A DNA stretch of 43,173 bases from an uncultured Lentisphaeria bacterium. Lineage in GTDB: Bacteria > Verrucomicrobiota > Lentisphaeria > Victivallales > Victivallaceae. Under the pieces are notes generated by a model, which was not told the origin of the DNA, did no database searches, and worked only from the letters and a program-made list of their open reading frames with translations. Location of the stretch: NCBI GenBank assembly GCA_903863035.1, contig CAIPAT010000458.1, positions 1 through 43,173 on the forward strand, read 5' to 3'. Position numbers and translations under genes: made by a program. Below are positions 26,225 to 34,638 of the stretch, piece after piece. The stretch's first letter is position 1. Each line of letters begins with the position of its first letter.

Positions 26225-26571
26225 TGCAACACCTCATTAATTTTCTCTTAGAATAAATTATAATATAAATTATAATGTCAAAGAATATTTTTTGCAAGAT
26301 GTCCAGACAAAAAAGATCGTCTTTTTTTTCTTTCTATCCTGATCTTTACAATGACAGGATAAATAATGGTTTAATCAAAAACTATTGCCGACATGCTCAA
26401 AAAAGCCTGAAAAAGCGCAATTTTCAGCAAAAAATCGTGAGTTGTTTAATTCATTTTATTTTTTGAGTTTGCATTAAGCATTTTTACGGCTATTGTTAAT
26501 TTCAGTTCGCCTGCTCAAGCTTGATTCGGGCTGAGCAAGCAATAACAATAACCTCAAAAGGGGATGGTAAA
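26225..26571. other. AT-rich intergenic region between divergent transcripts
   Basis: A 347-bp gap between the eda operon start and the 58-aa gene. Apart from the eda promoter region I see only AT-rich sequence and a possible weak promoter for the small gene (TTGCAT at 26469-26474 and TATTGT at 26491-26496). The 63-codon open frame at 26275-26466 has no ribosome site and looks accidental. Confidence 0.6.
26253..26281 (-). promoter_or_regulatory. Putative promoter and operator of the eda operon
   Basis: On the minus strand TTGACA (26281-26276) is followed after 18 bp by TTTATT (26257-26252). Overlapping it are two copies of the self-complementary octamer ATTATAAT (26257-26264 and 26269-26276) spaced 12 bp apart, a good candidate for a dimeric regulator such as the XRE-cupin protein of this operon. 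The boxes were read by eye. Confidence 0.42.
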
Positions 26572-26748
26572 ATGAAGCATTCATTCTACGACGTCAAGGC
26601 GAAGAAAAAAGTTCAAGCGGATGTAACCAAGAAAGTTACCTACGGCGTAAAGGGCAATGAAAGATATGCCTTTAAAGCCCAGACCAAAGATGGTCGTAAC
26701 TTGACCGCATTTGTCAGCAAGGCTGACTGGACTGCCGCCAAGATCTAA
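26572..26748 (+). CDS. Small basic protein of unknown function (58 aa)
   Basis: A 58-residue, Lys-rich protein (MKHSFYDVKAKKKVQADVTK... to KADWTAAKI) predicted to be mainly short beta strands with a basic face. I recognise no family. AAGGGG stands 8 nt before ATG 26572, and a strong intrinsic terminator follows 27 bp after the stop, so it is a monocistronic transcript. The open frame extends upstream to 26521 without a ribosome site. Size, charge and isolated expression fit a small nucleic-acid-binding or ribosome-associated protein, but this is only a suggestion. Confidence 0.72.
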   Translation: MKHSFYDVKAKKKVQADVTKKVTYGVKGNERYAFKAQTKDGRNLTAFVSKADWTAAKI

Positions 26749-26770
26749 TCTCAGGCACAGTATTTATTTT

Positions 26771-26802
26771 AAAAACTCCCGCACTCTGCGGGAGTTTTTT
26801 TT
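26771..26802 (+). terminator. Intrinsic terminator of the 58-aa gene
   Basis: An 8-bp GC-rich stem (CTCCCGCA with TGCGGGAG, loop CTC), extended by A-T pairs, is followed by eight T residues. This is a textbook rho-independent terminator. Because A-runs precede it, it may also stop transcription coming from the minus strand, just after the end of the DUF6786-like gene at 26810. Confidence 0.92.
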
Positions 26803-26809
26803 GCCCGGA

Positions 26810-27982
26810 TTAGAAGATAGTGCGTATTTGCTTCAAGCTGACGCCGAGCAGTTTTACCGCCAGCTGGTCAAGGTCTGCTTCGCTTCCCTCAAAGTGGAAT
26901 GTCCGGTGAATATGGGTAATTCCCTTCCCGGGCGCGGCAGCCGCTGCCGGGGAAGATGATTCCAGTTCATAAAACGGCCCCAGTTGAGCACCGTCCGGAG
27001 TCAGCGGTCCGTCATTATAGGCATTGATCACATCCCCGCGAAACGGTTCCTGCTGGAAAGGCACCCACATCGAATTGACATAGTCTGTGACGCCTGGTTG
27101 CTGAGAACAGGTAATAATGGTCAACACCTTGCTGTCGGACGCGTAACTGCCGGCGATTCCTTTTGAGCGCTCCGGCAGCAGCCCGATCTTTGATCGGAAT
27201 TTTCCATCCGCTTTCAGAAATCCGGCTGGTCCGGAGATAGTGAACCGGTCAGCCGGGATGTCGCCAAAATATCCGGAGTTGATTTCTGTGGAGGTTTTTG
27301 CGCCGGAATTAAACGGAACGACAATTACGGTGCCGGGAGACGGTTTCAGCATACTTAAAATCCATATTGAAAGCAGACCGCTTTCTTTGGTCCATGCGAC
27401 ACTGCCTTTATTGGTAATGCTGTTCACTGTTTCGTATGCCGCGACTTTAACGCTTTGCCCGAAGCTGACTTTCAATGATTCCTCCGCCACCGGTTTAGTC
27501 AGCAAATGTATGGCGCGTTCGCCGAGCACATGAAACACCGTGCCGGCATAATTCGTAACCTGGAATTCCTTGCTGAAAGATGCACTGGCGGGTGCGGTTC
27601 CGGTCTGCTCCCATACCCCCCAGTCCACAGCCTCCGGGGTCTGCCAGTTTTCAAACTCAAAAGATGCGCCTTTATTAAAGAACAGGCTGAACTGGCCGCC
27701 TTCCGGGCCGAGCCAGAAACGGTCTTCGCCGCCGAACGCGTTGATCTGTTTCCGTTTCTCGCCGGACGCGATAAGTTCGCAGTTTATCCACCCGAAGGAC
27801 TGGCCGCTGTCTCCGGATGCAGTACTGGTCAGGACTCGCGCCTGGAGACTGGGCGCAATGGCAATTTTTGCCTGAGAATTCTCATCCTCAAGCAGCAGCA
27901 CCGGAATGTGCTGCTTTAAAAAAGCGATTTCGTCTCCGAAAACTGAACGTCCATGGGGATTCATAATTTTAGTTTCTTTCAT
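26810..27982 (-). CDS. DUF6786-like protein, probable mutarotase-type beta-sandwich
   Basis: A 390-aa leaderless protein rich in beta strands. The conserved-looking block FGWINCELIASGEKRKQINA followed by FGGEDRFWLGPEGGQFSLFF matches what I recall of DUF6786 proteins of Bacteroidota and related glycan degraders, whose fold resembles galactose mutarotase. No activity is established. It ends 8 bp beyond the bidirectional terminator. The start is 27982; an ATG six codons in (27964) is an alternative, as neither has a good ribosome site. Two likely copies of a period-7 rich repeat lie directly upstream. Confidence 0.68.
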   Translation of the reverse strand: MKETKIMNPHGRSVFGDEIAFLKQHIPVLLLEDENSQAKIAIAPSLQARVLTSTASGDSGQSFGWINCELIASGEKRKQINAFGGEDRFWLGPEGGQFSLFFNKGASFEFENWQTPEAVDWGVWEQTGTAPASASFSKEFQVTNYAGTVFHVLGERAIHLLTKPVAEESLKVSFGQSVKVAAYETVNSITNKGSVAWTKESGLLSIWILSMLKPSPGTVIVVPFNSGAKTSTEINSGYFGDIPADRFTISGPAGFLKADGKFRSKIGLLPERSKGIAGSYASDSKVLTIITCSQQPGVTDYVNSMWVPFQQEPFRGDVINAYNDGPLTPDGAQLGPFYELESSSPAAAAAPGKGITHIHRTFHFEGSEADLDQLAVKLLGVSLKQIRTIF

Positions 27983-28341
27983 CTTTATTCTTTTAATTTA
28001 ACCACAAAGGGCATCCCGCAGTCGCGGGAATACAGAGAAAACTTTTTTTACATTTTTACTTATGTCTTTTAACTTTGTTCCTATGCTGCCGCGGAGTTGT
28101 CCTTGAGTGTTTCCGGCTTTTTTAAAACTTCATGTTTTATGCTTATTCTCAGGATTTATTCTGACTCCTATTTTGAAACTCTTTTAACCACAGACACAGA
28201 GAAATCCTTTTTTACATTTTTACTTTTGTCTTTTATCTTTCGTTTCTTATTTGATAAAACTGCGGGTACCGCAGTCAAACGCTGACTCCTGACTCCTGAC
28301 TCCTGACTTCTGACTTCTGACTCCCTTGGTTTTCTTGCTGA
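27983..28341. repeat. Repeat-filled intergenic region (two-copy direct repeat plus heptamers)
   Basis: There is no gene. A unit starting TTTAACCACA and containing ACAGAGAAA, TTTTTTACATTTTTACTT and TGTCTTTTA occurs twice, at ~27997-28077 and ~28182-28242. The first copy contains an extra ~24 bp with the palindrome TCCCGCAGTCGCGGGA (28014-28029). On the minus strand its A-rich part has period 7 (AAAGATA, AAAGACA, AAAGTAA). A hairpin ACTGCGG GTA CCGCAGT sits at 28259-28275 and a CTGACTC array at 28281-28323. Confidence 0.7.
28281..28323. repeat. Heptanucleotide tandem array, GACTCCT type
   Basis: Six consecutive 7-mers: CTGACTC three times, then variants with CTGACTT, ending CTGACTC. This is one of several period-7 arrays in the window. 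It abuts the end of the GNAT gene (18 bp after it). Confidence 0.8.
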
Positions 28342-29181
28342 TTAACCTAGTTCGAAAGTAGTAACGCCGTAAATATTATCCATCGGAAGTGCCGGGGAAA
28401 TCCGGTTGTACATCCGTGCGGTTTGAAATACTGGACGCAGCTTATGCTTTTTCGCCATGGCATTGGCGAACTGATTGACGGAAGGCACATCCAGATAAAA
28501 ATATTCACCCTTCGGGATCTTGGCAGTAAGACAGACAAAGATCTTTTCCGCGGTTTGCGGATCATCCGCGAACAGCGGCCCGATTTTGTAACCCTTCCGG
28601 CAGCGCCGGATAGTGCCAAAACCGCTGATGCCGTTTTTGCCGCAGGCGGCAACAGAAAATCCTTCCGGCTGATTGATCCAGAGTGAGAGGAACGCATGGC
28701 GCGGAGCCGGGAAGAAGCGGCGGTCGTAAGCCGCGAGTTCATTAAATGGAATCTCCGCGGCATCCATCATACCTTCGAGACATGCTTCATCGTCTGCCAT
28801 GCCCTCGAAGCGGACATTATTATATGCCAGTTTGAACCCGTGGCTTTCATAGTGCTTTTCTTTGGCTTCCACGCCGTCCACCCCGATATTTCTGGCTCCG
28901 AGATAATCGAACGCTTTTATTCCGAGAGCGGGTCCCAGCATGTGTCCGCGATATTCCGGTTTAACAATAAAAAATCCAATGAATCCGAAATCCGCGCTGT
29001 AAGCTGTCGCCGAGATCGCCCCGGCCAGTTCTTCCCCGATAAACGCTCCGAAAAAGCCTTGCGGATCTGTCGCGTGAAAGATTCCCGCATCGCATTGGCC
29101 GATATTCCAGCCTTCGGCGACAGCCCACTCAATTACCAGTTGAAATTCATTGAAAGACAGAGTTCTGATTTTGGCATCCAT
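28342..29181 (-). CDS. GNAT family N-acetyltransferase with C-terminal second domain
   Basis: A 279-aa protein. The N-terminal half is a GNAT fold: GIFHATDPQGFFGAFIGEELAGAI strands, then FIGFFIVKPEYRGHMLGPAL with the acetyl-CoA pyrophosphate loop (R-G-x-x-x-G-like), and VDGVEAKEKHYESHGF. The C-terminal half (from ~145) resembles the second domain of YitH/HolE-type acetyltransferases (Acetyltransf_18): ISGFGTIRRCRKGYKIGPLFAD. Substrate is unknown. It stands alone, with repeat-rich sequence on both sides. Cytoplasmic. Confidence 0.85.
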   Translation of the reverse strand: MDAKIRTLSFNEFQLVIEWAVAEGWNIGQCDAGIFHATDPQGFFGAFIGEELAGAISATAYSADFGFIGFFIVKPEYRGHMLGPALGIKAFDYLGARNIGVDGVEAKEKHYESHGFKLAYNNVRFEGMADDEACLEGMMDAAEIPFNELAAYDRRFFPAPRHAFLSLWINQPEGFSVAACGKNGISGFGTIRRCRKGYKIGPLFADDPQTAEKIFVCLTAKIPKGEYFYLDVPSVNQFANAMAKKHKLRPVFQTARMYNRISPALPMDNIYGVTTFELG

Positions 29182-29315
29182 ATCTCCGTTCCTCCGCTGT
29201 TTGATAATATTTTTTCGTACTTTTTATATCTATGCGCCATATTAAAAAATAATGGCTGGATTATAAAAGACAATACATGATTCATTTTTTGAAGAAAGAT
29301 TTAATGCTAAAAAGA

Positions 29316-29350
29316 AAAAATTCCGGATGTCATGCCGGAATTTTTTTTAA
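29316..29350 (-). terminator. Bidirectional-type intrinsic terminator
   Basis: A nine-bp stem (AAATTCCGG with CCGGAATTT) around an 8-nt loop has T-runs on both sides. Read on the minus strand it would end the AraC transcript that stops at 29478, about 130 bp upstream, beyond the MITE-like copy. Confidence 0.75.
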
Positions 29351-29359
29351 TCGTGATTA

Positions 29360-29440
29360 GAGCCTGTCCGGAAAACAGCGAAAATACAAAGGCATTCGGG
29401 CGAAGCGCGAAGATGTAAAGGTTATTTCTTTAACGGCTCC
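29360..29440 (+). mobile_element. MITE-like element, copy 2 (~81 bp)
   Basis: The outer ends GAGCC and GGCTC are inverted and TTA precedes the left end. Its right 57 bp (29386-29442, from ACAAAGGCATTCGGG to ACGGCTCCTA) are nearly identical to 34319-34374, differing by one substitution and one indel. The left half is shorter and divergent, so this is a deleted copy. Confidence 0.65.
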
Positions 29441-29477
29441 TAGAGTGCGCCGATATTTCAATGATCCATTGTTTGTT

Positions 29478-30335
29478 TTACTGATAGTCCTGGCGGTATT
29501 TGCCCGGGGAAATGCCGGATGTCTTCAGAAAAGCGCGGCAGAAATAACTGGAAGAAGCAAAGCCGCACGCAATGGCGATTTCTTTAATTGAGAACGTGCT
29601 GTTCTGCAATAAGTTGACCGCTTTCTCCAGTTGCAGTTGCAGAATGTATGCCCCGGGCGAAACGCCGAAATTCAAGGTGAATTCGCGGACAAAATGGGAG
29701 TAGCTCATGCCGGCGGCTTGAGCCAGATCGGAAACATTAATGTTGCCGTTGAAATTTTTCAGGGCGTATCTTTTCGCTGATTTCAACGGTTCCGGCGTTG
29801 CCGTTCTATTGGAATTAATGAGGATTTCCGCCCCCAGGCACATCGTAAAGGAATAGGCCATGGCGGACATTTCGCAGGAATCTTTTTCGCCGCTGTGATG
29901 GATAATTTTTTCAGCGGTTTCAAGAACTCCGGCGGAACCGTAAGAGTTTGAAACCGGGCCGCCGCGCTCAATAATTTCTCCGCCGATGCGCAAACATTCG
30001 CCGCCCCGCAGGATGATAAAGACAAACTCCCACTCTTTTGCCTGCCTGCATACCTGATAACTGTGATTATGGGGAATTTTTAGCAACATTGCCTGACCCG
30101 GGAGCAATACAAAAGTTTTATCCTCGAATTTTAACTCTCCCGCGCCGCCGGTAGTATACTGCCACAAAATAAATTCGGCATTACCGCGCTTTAAACCATC
30201 CCAGTAATAACTGTCCGGCATAGCCTGTTCAAAACCGGCCATGCTGACGCGGGAATTCAGACTGATTCCGGCGCTGCCGTAATGAAAATGGCGGATAAAA
30301 TGCTTATCAGGCAGACTTAATTTTGATTCAAGCAT
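29478..30335 (-). CDS. AraC family transcriptional regulator
   Basis: A 285-aa regulator: N-terminal AraC-type cupin (WQYTTGGAGELKFEDKTFVLLPGQAMLL; residues ~55-95) and C-terminal double HTH (LAQAAGMSYSHFVREF and EIAIACGFASSSYFCRAF, ~195-285). It is divergent from the GH4-araD-araA genes across 103 bp, so it probably activates them in response to the sugar released by the GH4 enzyme or to arabinose. It is not a close AraC orthologue by any motif I can verify. Confidence 0.88.
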   Translation of the reverse strand: MLESKLSLPDKHFIRHFHYGSAGISLNSRVSMAGFEQAMPDSYYWDGLKRGNAEFILWQYTTGGAGELKFEDKTFVLLPGQAMLLKIPHNHSYQVCRQAKEWEFVFIILRGGECLRIGGEIIERGGPVSNSYGSAGVLETAEKIIHHSGEKDSCEMSAMAYSFTMCLGAEILINSNRTATPEPLKSAKRYALKNFNGNINVSDLAQAAGMSYSHFVREFTLNFGVSPGAYILQLQLEKAVNLLQNSTFSIKEIAIACGFASSSYFCRAFLKTSGISPGKYRQDYQ

Positions 30336-30399
30336 AAAATGAAAATCTTTTCGTATTTTATTGCAATTAAAATTTGTATGATCTTGGTTAAAGTAGTGT

Positions 30400-30405
30400 T
30401 ATAAT
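30400..30405 (+). promoter_or_regulatory. Probable -10 box of the GH4-araD-araA genes
   Basis: A perfect TATAAT stands 33 bp before ATG 30439 in the divergent spacer. No good -35 lies at the right distance (TTGTAT is 20 bp away), as expected of a promoter needing an activator such as the divergent AraC protein. Confidence 0.4.
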
Positions 30406-30438
30406 ATACATATTCAAAAATTACATTAAAGGCATAAA

Positions 30439-31953
30439 ATGAAAAAAAGATTAAGAATTTCATTTATCGGGGCCGGCAGTCTGGGCTTCACCCGCCGCCT
30501 GGTTCAGGACGTATTATGTGTGCCGGAATTAAGCGATACCGTGTTTGCGCTGCACGACATTAATCTGCACAATCTGGAGATGGTGCATCAGATTATTGAG
30601 CGTGATATCAAGGCAAATAAACTGGCCGCGACGGTCGAAAGTTCTCTCGACCGCCGCGGATCGCTCAAAGACGCGGATTATGTGATCTGCTGTGTCAGGC
30701 TCGGCGGACTCGAAGCGTTTAAAACCGACATTGAAATTCCGTTGAAATACGGAGTGGATCAATGCGTCGGGGACACGCTTGCTCCGGGCGGGATCATGTA
30801 CGGTCAGCGCACGATTGCCGCCATGCTGGAGTTCTGCAAAGATATCCGCGAATGCGCCAGGCCCGGTGCCATACTGCTCAATTATTCCAATCCCAATGCC
30901 ATGAATACCTGGGCATGCAACAAATACGGCAAAGTTCCGACCATCGGCTTATGCCACGGGGTGCAGCATGGCGCCAGACAGATTGCCGACGCCTTGAAGA
31001 TTCCGGCGGATCAGTTTGATTACAAATGTGTCGGCATCAATCATCAAACCTGGTATGTCGAAGTCAGGCGCAACGGGAAACTGGTTCCGCAACAGGAAAT
31101 TTACGCGGCGATGAGCGCCGATGAAGATCTGAGCAAAACTGAAAAAGTCCGTCTCGACATGTTCAAACGTTTTGGCTATTACTCCACCGAATCAAACGGC
31201 CACCTGTCCGAGTATGTGCCATACTACCGCAAGCGCCCGTCGGAAATTCTTGACTGGATTGATTTAAGCAGCTGGATCAACGGCGAAACCGGGGGCTATC
31301 TGCGCGTCTGCACCGAAGAGCGCAACTGGTTCGAAAATGAGTTCCCGCAATTGATAAAAAAAGAGCCGGCCAAATTCAATGAGCGTTCGCATGAGCACGG
31401 CTCATTTATTATTGAATCCATGGAAACCGGACGGGTCTACCGCGGCCACTTTAACGTTATCAATGATAATCACATCACCAATCTGCCGAACGGCTGTGTA
31501 ATCGAGATTCCGGGCTATGTTGACCGCAACGGGTTGAACATGCCGGTGTATGGCGCACTGCCGTTAGCGTGTGCCGCAACCTGCGCCGCCAGCGTCCGTG
31601 TGCAGGAGATGGCGGTTGAAGCCGCGGTTCACGGCGATGTGCTGCTGCTGAAGCAGGCGATGCTGCATGATCCGCTGACCGCCGCCGTATGCAATCCGCC
31701 TGAAGTCTGGCAGATGGTGGACGAAATGATCGTCGCGCAAGCCGAATGGCTGCCGCAATACGCGCACTATGTGGAAGAAGCAAAAAAGAATCTGGCGGCT
31801 GATTACATCAAGTCCGGTGCGCTGCCGTTAAATCCGAAGACCCGGCTTGAAGTTCGCGATACCGAAACTATAGTGAAAGCCAGACGGGACGCCGAAGCAA
31901 AAGCCCTGGCGGAGAAAGCAGCCGCCGAATACAATCCGGACAAACGCTTATAA
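30439..31953 (+). CDS. GH4 alpha-galactosidase-like glycosidase (MelA/AglA type)
   Basis: A 504-aa family 4 enzyme. ISFIGAGSLGFTRRLVQDV binds NAD, GVDQCVGDTLAPGGI and NYSNPNAMNTWA are conserved family segments, and the metal ligands are Cys in GLCHGVQHG and His in GINHQTWY. This variant is closer to the MelA-type alpha-galactosidase/alpha-glucuronidase branch than the other GH4 protein here. Cytoplasmic. It is followed after 141 bp by araD and araA, so it could release L-arabinose or a galactoside from an imported oligosaccharide; that link is inference. The gap to araD contains A-rich period-7 sequence (~32008-32035). Confidence 0.85.
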   Translation: MKKRLRISFIGAGSLGFTRRLVQDVLCVPELSDTVFALHDINLHNLEMVHQIIERDIKANKLAATVESSLDRRGSLKDADYVICCVRLGGLEAFKTDIEIPLKYGVDQCVGDTLAPGGIMYGQRTIAAMLEFCKDIRECARPGAILLNYSNPNAMNTWACNKYGKVPTIGLCHGVQHGARQIADALKIPADQFDYKCVGINHQTWYVEVRRNGKLVPQQEIYAAMSADEDLSKTEKVRLDMFKRFGYYSTESNGHLSEYVPYYRKRPSEILDWIDLSSWINGETGGYLRVCTEERNWFENEFPQLIKKEPAKFNERSHEHGSFIIESMETGRVYRGHFNVINDNHITNLPNGCVIEIPGYVDRNGLNMPVYGALPLACAATCAASVRVQEMAVEAAVHGDVLLLKQAMLHDPLTAAVCNPPEVWQMVDEMIVAQAEWLPQYAHYVEEAKKNLAADYIKSGALPLNPKTRLEVRDTETIVKARRDAEAKALAEKAAAEYNPDKRL

Positions 31954-32007
31954 AAAGTTCTAAAATGCTAAAGTTTTAAAGCGTGGAGAACAGAAGTCAG
32001 GAGCCGG

Positions 32008-32040
32008 AACAAGGACAAAGATAAAAGTAAATAGTGACTT
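32008..32040 (+). repeat. A-rich degenerate heptamers before araD
   Basis: In the 141-bp gap between the GH4 gene and araD, the sequence runs AAGGACA, AAGATAA, AAGTAAA, TAGTGAC with period 7, matching the A-rich heptamers seen (on the other strand) at 28050-28070 and 28215-28243. Degenerate and short. Confidence 0.5.
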
Positions 32041-32094
32041 ACCATTCACAATTAAGATTTCTCCGGGTTTAAAAGTTTTAAGGAGATAACGACC

Positions 32095-32790
32095 ATGTAT
32101 ACTGAACTGAAGAAAGAGTGTTTTGAAGCAAATATGCTGCTGCCTGAACTTGATCTGGTGATTTACACCTTCGGCAATGCAAGTTGCGTTGACCGCAGTC
32201 GCGGAGTATTTGCCATCAAGCCTTCAGGCATTGATTATGCCTCAATGAGTTATTGCGATATGGTCATCGTCGATTTTGACGGCAAAACTGTCGATGGCAA
32301 GTTGCGTCCGTCAAGTGATACCAGTACTCATTGCTTACTCTATAAGGCATTCGGCAGTATTGGCGGAATAGTTCACACCCACTCCGCTTTTGCCACCGCC
32401 TGGGCGCAAAGTTTGCGGTCAATCCCAATTTACGGAACTACTCACGCGGATCATCTGGCGGCGGATATTCCCTGTACCGAATTGATGGCGGATGCGAAAA
32501 TCAGCGACGATTACGAAACTGAAACCGGCAATCAGATCGTCGATTGCTTCGCCGGGAAATCACTGAATCCCGATGAAATTCAAATGGTTTTAGTCGCCGG
32601 GCATGGACCATTCACCTGGGGCGGCAATGCCTGGAAAGCCGTTTACAACGCAAAGATTCTGGAAGAACTGGCGCGAATGGCGCTTCTGACTGAACAAATC
32701 AATCCGGCAGCCGCGCGCCTGAAAGCGGCGTTAGTCGCTAAACATTATGAACGCAAACATGGAAAGAACGCCTATTATGGACAAAACTGA
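32095..32790 (+). CDS. araD: L-ribulose-5-phosphate 4-epimerase
   Basis: A 231-aa class II aldolase-fold epimerase, the same length as E. coli AraD and closely similar to it. [21 protein letters not shown] binds phosphate and substrate; [16 protein letters not shown] and the later GHGPFTWG supply zinc His ligands; the C-terminal [10 protein letters not shown] is also AraD-like. It converts L-ribulose-5-phosphate to D-xylulose-5-phosphate, the last step of arabinose entry into the pentose phosphate pathway. AAGGAG lies 9 nt before ATG. Its 3' end overlaps araA. No L-ribulokinase gene (araB) is present in the window. Confidence 0.93.
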   Translation: MYTELKKECFEANMLLPELDLVIYTFGNASCVDRSRGVFAIKPSGIDYASMSYCDMVIVDFDGKTVDGKLRPSSDTSTHCLLYKAFGSIGGIVHTHSAFATAWAQSLRSIPIYGTTHADHLAADIPCTELMADAKISDDYETETGNQIVDCFAGKSLNPDEIQMVLVAGHGPFTWGGNAWKAVYNAKILEELARMALLTEQINPAAARLKAALVAKHYERKHGKNAYYGQN

Positions 32791-34204
32791 TTGTACGAAA
32801 AAAGTCTGGTTTATCACCGGCAGTCAACATCTTTACGGCGAAAAGACGCTTAAGCAGGTTGCCGCCAACGCCCAAACCATTGTCAAACATCTCAATGCCT
32901 GCGGAGTTATCTGTCTGGAAATCGAATGGCAGCCGACCGTCAAAACCGCGGATGAAGTAACTGCCGTCCTGCAAGCGGCCAATGCGGATAACAACTGCAT
33001 CGGGGTTATTGCCTGGATGCACACCTTCAGTCCGGCCAAGATGTGGATCAATGGCTTGAAACGGCTGCAAAAGCCGCTGCTGCACCTGCACACGCAGTTC
33101 AACCAGGAAATTCCGTGGAAGAACATTGATATGGACTTCATGAATCTGAATCAGTCCGCCCACGGCGACCGCGAGTTCGGTTTTATCTGCACGCGACTGG
33201 ATATCACCCGCAAGGTGGTGACCGGATACTGGCAGGATTTTGACGTCCAGTATGAAATCGATGTCTGGATTCGCGCGGCGTTGGCCTGGAACGATTCGCA
33301 AACCATGAAAATTGCCCGGATCGGCGATAATATGCGCGAAGTCGCCGTAACTGAAGGCAATAAAGTTTCCGCCCAGATCAAGTTCGGATATTCGGTCAAC
33401 GGCTACGGCGTGTCCGAGCTGGTGAAATATGTTGACGCAGTCAGCGACGCCGAAGTTGAAGCACTGGTTAAGTGCTATGCCGACCTCTATACGATCCCTG
33501 ACCGTTCCGAACTCGCAATGAAATCAATCAAAGATTCAGCCAGACAGGAAATTGGAATGCGCAATTTCCTCAAGGATGGCAGTTTTGCCGGATTTACCAC
33601 CACTTTTGAAGACCTGGCCGGACTCTATCAGCTGCCGGGACTGGCATCACAGCGCCTGATGGCTGAAGGATACGGGTTCGGCGCTGAAGGCGACTGGAAG
33701 ACTGCCGCACTCCTGCGCACAATGAAAGTTATGGCGCAAGGATTACCCGGCGGGACCAGTTTTATGGAAGATTACACTTATCACCTGGAAAGCGGCCGTG
33801 AACGCGTACTTGGCGCTCACATGCTGGAGGTTTGTCCGACGATTGCCGCCAAAAAGCCGACACTGGAAGTTCATCCGCTGGGAATCGGCGGCAAAGCGGC
33901 CCCGGCGCGTTTGGTATTCAACTCTCCGGCCGGTCCGGCATTAAATGCCAGTTTAATTGAGCTAGGCGATGGATTCCGTTTGATTGTCAATGAAGTTGAG
34001 GCTGTTGATCCTGACCAGGCGCTGCCGAAGCTGCCGGCGGCCCGTGCAGTATGGATTCCTAAACCGGATTTCCACACTGCGACGCGCCATTGGATCGAAG
34101 CCGGAGGCGCCCATCATTCCGTCTACACTCAGGCGCTGAAAACTGAACATCTGGCTGATTATGCCGATATTGCCGATATCGAAATTGTGGTTATTGCCGA
34201 CTAA
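32777..34204 (+). CDS. araA: L-arabinose isomerase
   Basis: A 475-aa AraA that converts L-arabinose to L-ribulose. It begins [14 protein letters not shown], as in E. coli; [12 protein letters not shown] and [19 protein letters not shown] are conserved. The metal ligands are present: Glu in TTFEDLAG, Glu in FMEDYTYH, His in GAHMLEVCP and His in GGAHHSV. It ends soon after IEIVVIA, some 20 residues earlier than the 500-aa E. coli protein, so the C-terminal tail is missing, as in some other bacterial AraAs. ATG 32777 (GGAAAGA 9 nt before it) overlaps araD by 14 nt and is preferred to ATG 32747, which would add ten residues not shared by the family. Confidence 0.94.
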   Translation: MDKTDCTKKVWFITGSQHLYGEKTLKQVAANAQTIVKHLNACGVICLEIEWQPTVKTADEVTAVLQAANADNNCIGVIAWMHTFSPAKMWINGLKRLQKPLLHLHTQFNQEIPWKNIDMDFMNLNQSAHGDREFGFICTRLDITRKVVTGYWQDFDVQYEIDVWIRAALAWNDSQTMKIARIGDNMREVAVTEGNKVSAQIKFGYSVNGYGVSELVKYVDAVSDAEVEALVKCYADLYTIPDRSELAMKSIKDSARQEIGMRNFLKDGSFAGFTTTFEDLAGLYQLPGLASQRLMAEGYGFGAEGDWKTAALLRTMKVMAQGLPGGTSFMEDYTYHLESGRERVLGAHMLEVCPTIAAKKPTLEVHPLGIGGKAAPARLVFNSPAGPALNASLIELGDGFRLIVNEVEAVDPDQALPKLPAARAVWIPKPDFHTATRHWIEAGGAHHSVYTQALKTEHLADYADIADIEIVVIAD

Positions 34205-34212
34205 ATAATTAA

Positions 34213-34372
34213 GGAGCTGTCAAGAAATAAACTTGACAAGTCTCGCGAAATATCCCGAAGAGATTTTGGGAATTGCCGGCAAGGCGCATACATGAAGGTA
34301 TGTAACGAACCGGCAAACACAAAGGCATTCGGGAGAAGCGCGAAGATGTAAAGGTTATTTCTTTACGGCTCC
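34213..34372 (+). mobile_element. MITE-like element, copy 3 (full, ~160 bp)
   Basis: The longest copy of the family. The terminal inverted repeats are GGAGCTGTCAAGAAATAAAC and, read from the other end, GGAGCCGTAAAGAAATAACC, with only a few mismatches. TAA lies on both flanks (34210-34212 and 34373-34375), fitting a 3-bp target duplication. The centre contains an inverted repeat TTGCCGG/CCGGCAA enclosing CATAC...GTATG, which could extrude as a cruciform. No open frame for a transposase. Confidence 0.75.
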
Positions 34373-34528
34373 TAAGCGAACTGAAATCGTGGTTTTTGCC
34401 TGAGCCGGGTCTGTCGCCTTTGTTTTAATTTTTCTTGCATATATTTATTCCCTTTGGCAAAAACCGCCCGTATTTATACCGCAAACCACTGACTTTCAAA
34501 AATGCATTTTACCGCGTTATCTGACTCT

Positions 34529-34584
34529 GTTTTCTCCGTTCCTGTTGACAGAATCACTAATTAGTAAAAAGACATAACTGGTGA
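34529..34584 (+). repeat. Direct repeat copy A flanking the DUF4143 ATPase gene
   Basis: This segment (TTTCTCC...TTGACA...ATCACTAATTAGTAAAAAG then ACATAACTGGTGA) recurs with a handful of substitutions at 36152-36207 on the other side of the ATPase gene, in the same orientation. Both copies run directly into ACTGGTG heptamers. Confidence 0.75.
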
Positions 34585-34638
34585 ATAGTGACTGGTGACT
34601 GGTGACTGGTGACTGGTGACTGGTGTTAGGTGTTACGT
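34585..34638 (+). repeat. ACTGGTG heptamer array grading into TTAGGTG/TTACGTG
   Basis: GACTGGT-type 7-mers repeat about five times, then change stepwise through TGTTAGG and TGTTACG to the following TTATGGG array without losing the 7-bp period. Confidence 0.8.

Larger units (their letters stand above)
29182..29477. other. Intergenic region with terminator hairpin and MITE-like copy
   Basis: A 296-bp gap between the AraC gene (ends at 29478) and the GNAT gene (starts at 29181), both on the minus strand. It contains a MITE-like copy at 29360-29440 and a terminator hairpin at 29316-29350, and otherwise AT-rich sequence that should hold the GNAT promoter. Confidence 0.6.

Noticed and set aside
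26275..26466. 63-codon open frame upstream of the 58-aa gene
   Set aside because: No ribosome site, Lys/Phe/Ser-rich translation of AT-rich sequence, and it overlaps the eda promoter region.
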